Source: Cupriavidus basilensis (GTDB lineage: Bacteria > Pseudomonadota > Gammaproteobacteria > Burkholderiales > Burkholderiaceae). Taken from it: DNA of 64,000 nt. Location: assembly GCF_000832305.1 (NCBI RefSeq), contig NZ_CP010537.1, positions 2,108,001 through 2,172,000 of the forward strand. Direction: 5' to 3'. Position numbers and translations under genes: made by a program. Numbering within the stretch: the stretch's first letter is position 1; every line of letters begins with the position of its first letter. The notes below the pieces were generated by a model that did no database searches, was not told the origin of the DNA, and worked only from the letters and a program-made list of their open reading frames with translations. Below, one piece after another: positions 60,054 through 64,000 of the stretch.

Positions 60054-61376
60054 TTGGTGACGCAAAGAAAGTCGCGCTCGCCGCAGCGCGCCCGTCCGGT
60101 ACAAGGCGTTATCGCCAGCGCCCATGTCCTCATGCGCGGTCAGGCCGTGGGTGTCGTCACTGAGTTCGATAGCGGCCGGATCGGCTTCAACTATGACCTG
60201 GAGTACCTGGGCACCGGGGGGCCGAGCATTTCCCCGGAGTTCCTGCCACCCCAGTCTGGCACGTTCGAATTTCCCGAACTGCGGCGGGTCAACGCGTTTC
60301 TGGGTCTGCCTGGCGTCCTGGCGGACGCGCTGCCGGACACCTTCGGCAACCTGATCATCAAGAAGTATTTCGAGGACCGAGGCGAGCCTGACAAGGCGAT
60401 GAGTCCGGTTCAGCGCCTGCTTTATATCGGCGACCGCGCAATGGGGGCGCTCGAGTTCCGGCCCAGGATCGACCGGCGGGCGACGGCAGGCGAGAGCGAA
60501 GCCCTTGAGGTTGGCGCACTGGTGGAGGCCGCGCGCAAGCTCGTGGCCGGCGAACAGGATGGCGCGATCCAGGAACTGATGCGGATTGGCGCAAGCGCGG
60601 GCGGCGCGCGGGCCAAGGCGCTGATTCTCTGGAACCGTCGGGACAAGCAGATCCGTTCCGCGTTCGTCAAACCGCGCAAGGGCGAGGAAAGCTGGCTGAT
60701 CAAGTTCGGCGGCGTCGAGTCAGCCAACCCGAATGACCATCACGCCCAGCCTTTCAACCGGGTTGAATATACCTACGCTCTCCTGGCGAAAGAACTCGGC
60801 ATCGACATGGCGCCGGTCGACTTCATCGAAGAGGACAACGGCAGATTCCACTTCCTGACCAAGCGATTCGATCGCAGCGAAGACGGTGGCCGAGTGCATA
60901 TGCACAGCCTGGCCGGCCTCACGCACATCGACTACAACATCCCGCGCGCCTACAGCTATGACCAGTACTTCCGCCGGATCCGGGCCTTCCAGATGCCCCA
61001 TGCAGCGATTGAGGAAGCTTACCGCCGGATGATCTTCAATGTCGTGGGGCGCAACCAGGACGACCACGTGAAGAACTTCGCTTTCCTGATGTCACCCACC
61101 GGCGAATGGAGCCTGTCACCGGCCTATGACCTGACGTTCTCCGCAGGCACGGGTTACACGCTGCAGCACCAGATGACCATCGGTGGCAAGGCAGACAATT
61201 TCACCGTGGACGACCTCATCGGTTTCGGCAAGAAATTCGATGTGACCGGCCCCAAGGCAGTGATCGAGCGCACCGTCGATGTGTTCAGCGGCTGGGCGGC
61301 GCTGGGACGACTCTGGAAAGTGGCACCGAAGGAGATTGAGGCGCGCGCCGGACGCCTGCGCCTGTTTAAACTCTGA
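60054..61376 (+). CDS. hipA: HipA-like serine/threonine kinase toxin
   Basis: A 440-residue kinase. The start is TTG 60054 (or GTG 60057) seven to ten bases after AAGGAG, which lies in the end of hipB. It has the N-terminal HipA subdomain (PSISPEFLPPQSGTFEFPEL), a Gly-rich ATP-loop/phosphorylation segment IGASAGGARAKALI with Ser181, and SWLIKFGGVE with the ATP-binding Lys. The catalytic loop is NVVGRNQDDHVKNFAF (Asp near 336), and a late SLSPAYDLTFS holds the DFG-like metal Asp. E. coli HipA phosphorylates a tRNA synthetase; the target here is unknown. The length is complete and the motifs intact. Confidence 0.88.
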   Translation: MVTQRKSRSPQRARPVQGVIASAHVLMRGQAVGVVTEFDSGRIGFNYDLEYLGTGGPSISPEFLPPQSGTFEFPELRRVNAFLGLPGVLADALPDTFGNLIIKKYFEDRGEPDKAMSPVQRLLYIGDRAMGALEFRPRIDRRATAGESEALEVGALVEAARKLVAGEQDGAIQELMRIGASAGGARAKALILWNRRDKQIRSAFVKPRKGEESWLIKFGGVESANPNDHHAQPFNRVEYTYALLAKELGIDMAPVDFIEEDNGRFHFLTKRFDRSEDGGRVHMHSLAGLTHIDYNIPRAYSYDQYFRRIRAFQMPHAAIEEAYRRMIFNVVGRNQDDHVKNFAFLMSPTGEWSLSPAYDLTFSAGTGYTLQHQMTIGGKADNFTVDDLIGFGKKFDVTGPKAVIERTVDVFSGWAALGRLWKVAPKEIEARAGRLRLFKL

Positions 61377-61599
61377 GCGCGCAAGCGCAACCATTCCTCG
61401 GGGACCAGGGTCGAGACCGTGCACGAGAGATCGGCGCAACTCACGCCGACACTGCTGACGTCCGCCGAACGGCCAATCGATCAAGATGTCGCGCCGCGCG
61501 TAGCGCAGCATCCTCCATTCACCGTCGCCGGTTTTCACGGTTGCGCCTATTCCTCATCATTCCTCCGCCCTGTGTCCGGTTTGTTGCGCAAGACACACC

Positions 61600-61700
61600 T
61601 TCCGTACTGAGTCGCGCAATCGCCCGCATGGAATCGCGCCCGGGGCGGCAGCTACTGCGGCGAGCCACGCATCGCCTCGGTCTGACCGAAGCCGGGCGTC
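61600..61700 (+). pseudogene. LysR DNA-binding-domain fragment
   Basis: In one frame LSRAIARMESRPGRQLLRRA is followed by THRLGLTEAGR. This is the recognition helix and wing of LysR proteins (S-R-x-I-x-x-L-E-x-x-L-G-x-x-L-L-x-R-x-T-x-x-x-x-L-T-E-A-G). The first helix and the effector domain are absent. It lies just upstream of the two-copy intergenic element, so a LysR gene probably once controlled the next operon. Confidence 0.6.
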
Positions 61701-61817
61701 CGCACCTGGGCCGGGCCCAAATGGCAAAAGACTTCGACGTAAGGTGAGAGCGCCAACACAAAACTGGCAGGCCGCAAGCCTTTACCGCCGCCGCCGGCCC
61801 ATGGCGATGCGACAGCT

Positions 61818-62216
61818 CGCCGGTATGATCGCCTCATACCAAAGGGCAATAGACGCCCCCTTCCCCCGCGCCTAGCCTTACGCTGATCCTCCTGGCAATC
61901 CGGTATTGGCCAGGCTGCCTGGCCTGGCCGGGCCTCAAACGCAGACGCAGCGCAGCGCAGGTCGGCGTTTGGATCGGCGCCGCGCACGTCGCTTCTCCGG
62001 GTCCTGGCCTTATCGGCGTCAAAGGACAGGAATTCCGCTGGATTCCCGGACTCGGGCCGTTGATCCGCGCATGAGCGGCGCTCACCATGCCCATGTACGC
62101 CCCGACAGCGGTTGACTAATACGAAAAGACAATGGCGACGAGCATCATGCAGCCTTAACCTTTGTTCGAGGTGCTTGTGCAGAGATCCGCCACACTCCCG
62201 CGCCGCACCCGACCGG
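61818..62216. repeat. Intergenic element, copy 2 (first copy at 20490-20898)
   Basis: It has the same two conserved blocks as copy 1. At 61822-61840 GGTATG-N7-CATACC is a perfect inverted repeat containing TATGA-N5-TCATA, a LysR-box-like site, followed by AAAGGGCAATAGACGCCCCC. At 62096-62216 ACTAATACGAAAAGACAATG and AGATCCGCCACACTCCCGCG recur. The middle part differs and the CCCCTG tract is missing. It lies directly before the YcaC-type gene. Confidence 0.6.
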
Positions 62217-62283
62217 GGATCGGCCGTCGCCTGTGCCGCGCCATGCCGGCACGATCCCGCCAACCCAACTTCAGGAAGAAATC

Positions 62284-62970
62284 ATGACCAACGCCAAGCT
62301 CGAAGTACTGACCCCGCAAAACAGCCAGCTGATCTTCATCGACCAGCAGCCGCAGATGGCCTTCGGCGTGCAGTCGATGGACCGCCAGGTGTTGAAGAAC
62401 AACGTGGTCGGACTGGCCAAGGCCGCCAAGATCTTCAACATCCCCACCACCATCACCACGGTGGAAAGCGAATCCTTCTCCGGCTTCACCTATCCCGAGT
62501 TGCTGGACGTATTCCCCGGCCAGCAGACGCTGGAACGCACCTCGATGAACTCATGGGACGACCAGAAGGTGCGCGACGCGCTGGCCGCCAACGGCCGCAA
62601 GAAGGTCATCGTCGCCGGCCTGTGGACGGAGGTCTGCAACACCACCTTTGCCCTGTGCGCCATGCTCGAAGGCGACTACGAGATCTACATGGTGGCCGAC
62701 GCCTCCGGCGGCACCACCAAGGAAGCGCACGACTACGCCATGCAGCGCATGGTGCAGGCCGGCGTGGTGCCGGTGACCTGGCAGCAGGTGCTGCTCGAAT
62801 GGCAGCGCGACTGGGCCCACCGCGACACCTATGACGCCGTGATGAAGGTGGCCAAGGAACACTCGGGCGCCTACGGCATGGGCGTGGACTACGCCTACAC
62901 CATGGTGCACAAGGCCGAGCAACGTACCGCCACGCCGCACGCCTCGCTCGCGCCGGTGCCGGCACGCTGA
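62284..62970 (+). CDS. Isochorismatase-family hydrolase (YcaC-like)
   Basis: The start at ATG 62284 ([16 protein letters not shown]) with AGGAAG upstream gives 228 residues. The cysteine-hydrolase triad of the family is visible: Asp20 in [10 protein letters not shown] and Cys118 in [13 protein letters not shown], with the Lys in the [11 protein letters not shown] region. NSWDDQKV and [17 protein letters not shown] match YcaC-type members, hydrolases of unknown substrate common beside alpha/beta hydrolases. It is followed 40 bases later by such a hydrolase, so the two are probably co-transcribed. Confidence 0.85.
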   Translation: MTNAKLEVLTPQNSQLIFIDQQPQMAFGVQSMDRQVLKNNVVGLAKAAKIFNIPTTITTVESESFSGFTYPELLDVFPGQQTLERTSMNSWDDQKVRDALAANGRKKVIVAGLWTEVCNTTFALCAMLEGDYEIYMVADASGGTTKEAHDYAMQRMVQAGVVPVTWQQVLLEWQRDWAHRDTYDAVMKVAKEHSGAYGMGVDYAYTMVHKAEQRTATPHASLAPVPAR

Positions 62971-63010
62971 TTCGCCCACAACACCACCCTTATCTCTCGG
63001 GCAGACAAGC

Positions 63011-64000
63011 ATGAGCGCGCAATCCAATCAGCAAGGCATAGCCCTGAACCCATCGCGGCGCGAGTTGCTGGTATCCGGCGCCAGCACGGCCGGCGCCGCC
63101 GCCCTCGCGGCCCTGGGCAGCACCGCCGCCGTTGCCGCCGGCAAGCCGCAGGGCCACGCCGCACCCCACCATACCGGAGCAAGCAGCATGAACACCATCA
63201 CTACCAAGGATGGCACCCGGATCTACTACAAGGACTGGGGCACCGGCCGCCCGGTCGTGTTCTCGCACGGCTGGCCGTTGAACGCCGACGCCTGGGACGC
63301 GCAGATGCTGTTCCTGGTGCAGCACGGCTTTCGCGTGATCGCGCATGACCGCCGTGGCCATGGCCGCTCCGACCAGCCCGCCAAGGGCAACGACATGGAC
63401 ACCTATGCCGACGACCTGGCCGCGCTGATCGAAGCCCTGGACCTGAAGGGCGCGGCGCTGGTCGGCCACTCCACCGGCGGTGGCGAGGTGGCCCACTACA
63501 TCGGGCGCCATGGCACCAAGCGCGTGTCCAAGGCCGTGCTGATCGGCGCGGTGCCGCCGATCATGGTCAAGACCCCGTCCAACCCCGGCGGCCTGCCGAT
63601 GGACGTGTTCGACGGCATCCGCAAGAGCACGGCTGAAAACCGCTCGCAGTTCTTCAAGGATCTGGCGGTGCCCTTCTTCGGCTTCAACCGTCCCGGCGCC
63701 AAGGTCTCGCAAGGCACCATCGATGCGTTCTGGGCGCAGGGCATGACCGGCAGCATCCTGGGCCAGTACCTGTGCATCAAGGAGTTCTCGGAAGTCGACT
63801 ACACCGAGGACCTGAAGAAGATCGACGTGCCCACGCTGATCCTGCACGGCGATGACGACCAGATCGTGCCGATCGACGATGCGGCCAAGCTCAGCGCCAA
63901 GATCGTCAAGAACGCCACGCTGAAGGTCTACCCGGGCGCCTCGCATGGCATGTGCGTGGTGCAAGCCGACAAGGTCAACGCCGACCTGCTGGCCTTCCTC
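63011..64000 (+). CDS. Tat-exported alpha/beta hydrolase, non-haem chloroperoxidase type (runs off window)
   Basis: 330 codons are visible from ATG 63011 and the frame is still open at the right edge. The N-terminus has a twin-arginine signal ([13 protein letters not shown], then an Ala-rich hydrophobic stretch to about residue 45). The body begins [20 protein letters not shown], where most homologues start. The nucleophile is Ser154 in GHSTGGGE, and [15 protein letters not shown] and GASHGM carry the acid and His. [16 protein letters not shown] and [12 protein letters not shown] are the oxyanion and cap signatures of the chloroperoxidase/arylesterase group. The leader places this member in the periplasm. 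The final few residues are outside the window. Confidence 0.87.
   Translation, partial: MSAQSNQQGIALNPSRRELLVSGASTAGAAALAALGSTAAVAAGKPQGHAAPHHTGASSMNTITTKDGTRIYYKDWGTGRPVVFSHGWPLNADAWDAQMLFLVQHGFRVIAHDRRGHGRSDQPAKGNDMDTYADDLAALIEALDLKGAALVGHSTGGGEVAHYIGRHGTKRVSKAVLIGAVPPIMVKTPSNPGGLPMDVFDGIRKSTAENRSQFFKDLAVPFFGFNRPGAKVSQGTIDAFWAQGMTGSILGQYLCIKEFSEVDYTEDLKKIDVPTLILHGDDDQIVPIDDAAKLSAKIVKNATLKVYPGASHGMCVVQADKVNADLLAFL

Overview
The base composition (GC-rich, roughly two thirds G+C outside a few islands), the Burkholderiales-type trimeric porins, the many LysR, MarR and TetR regulators and the catabolic gene content suggest a Cupriavidus/Ralstonia-like betaproteobacterium, probably an accessory stretch of a secondary chromosome or megaplasmid. 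No rRNA, tRNA, CRISPR array or phage structural gene was seen. The genus is an inference; no marker gene is present.

Layout. (1) 1-1.8 kb: the AT-richer edge of a Tn7/Tn5053-like transposon (a partial TnsB-like integrase and a degenerate TnsA-like protein). (2) 1.95-6.8 kb: a ytcA-mdtN-mdtO-mdtP tripartite efflux operon whose genes all overlap. (3) 6.9-7.9 kb: a scar made of a 476-bp copy of an MFS gene end, an IS3-family fragment, an SDR fragment and the 5' end of a group II intron. (4) 7.9-14.1 kb: a secreted metallo-beta-lactamase-fold hydrolase with a divergent LysR gene, then a LysR / aspartoacylase-like deacylase / MFS / RidA group. (5) 14.5-20.4 kb: TauD dioxygenase, BKACE (DUF849), quinone oxidoreductase and MFS transporter, with an AraC-family regulator. 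Two promoters here share a conserved inverted repeat. (6) 20.4-25 kb: a porin, two paralogous small proteins with double-glycine-type leaders, and remnants of IS66, a TpsB transporter, a histidine kinase and a membrane protein.

(7) 25.1-40.3 kb: a ten-gene minus-strand locus for a sulfated sugar. It has a GPH symporter, a GH3 glycosidase, a class II aldolase, a porin, a formylglycine-generating enzyme (FGE) with both catalytic cysteines, three cysteine-type sulfatases, an SDR and an SMP-30 lactonase, with a divergent TetR. The likely logic is porin uptake, periplasmic desulfation, symport, glycoside cleavage, oxidation to a lactone, lactone opening and aldol cleavage.

(8) 40.4-59.3 kb: an amide/aromatic catabolic region. 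It has a NylB-like hydrolase, MarR, UbiX/UbiD, LysR, an MHS transporter, a porin, an N-carbamoylase, a cyclic amidohydrolase, an M81 peptidase, an amidase stub, a complete Dpp-type ABC importer and a second MarR. A palindrome TAACAwGwTGTTA occurs at the LysR start and before the transporter. (9) 59.7-61.4 kb: a hipBA toxin-antitoxin module with a clear operator palindrome. (10) 61.6-64 kb: a LysR remnant, a two-copy intergenic element shared with the 20.5-kb porin, a YcaC-type hydrolase and a Tat-exported alpha/beta hydrolase cut by the window edge.

The points most worth following are the orphan double-glycine small proteins at 22.7-23.4 kb and the FGE-plus-three-sulfatase locus.
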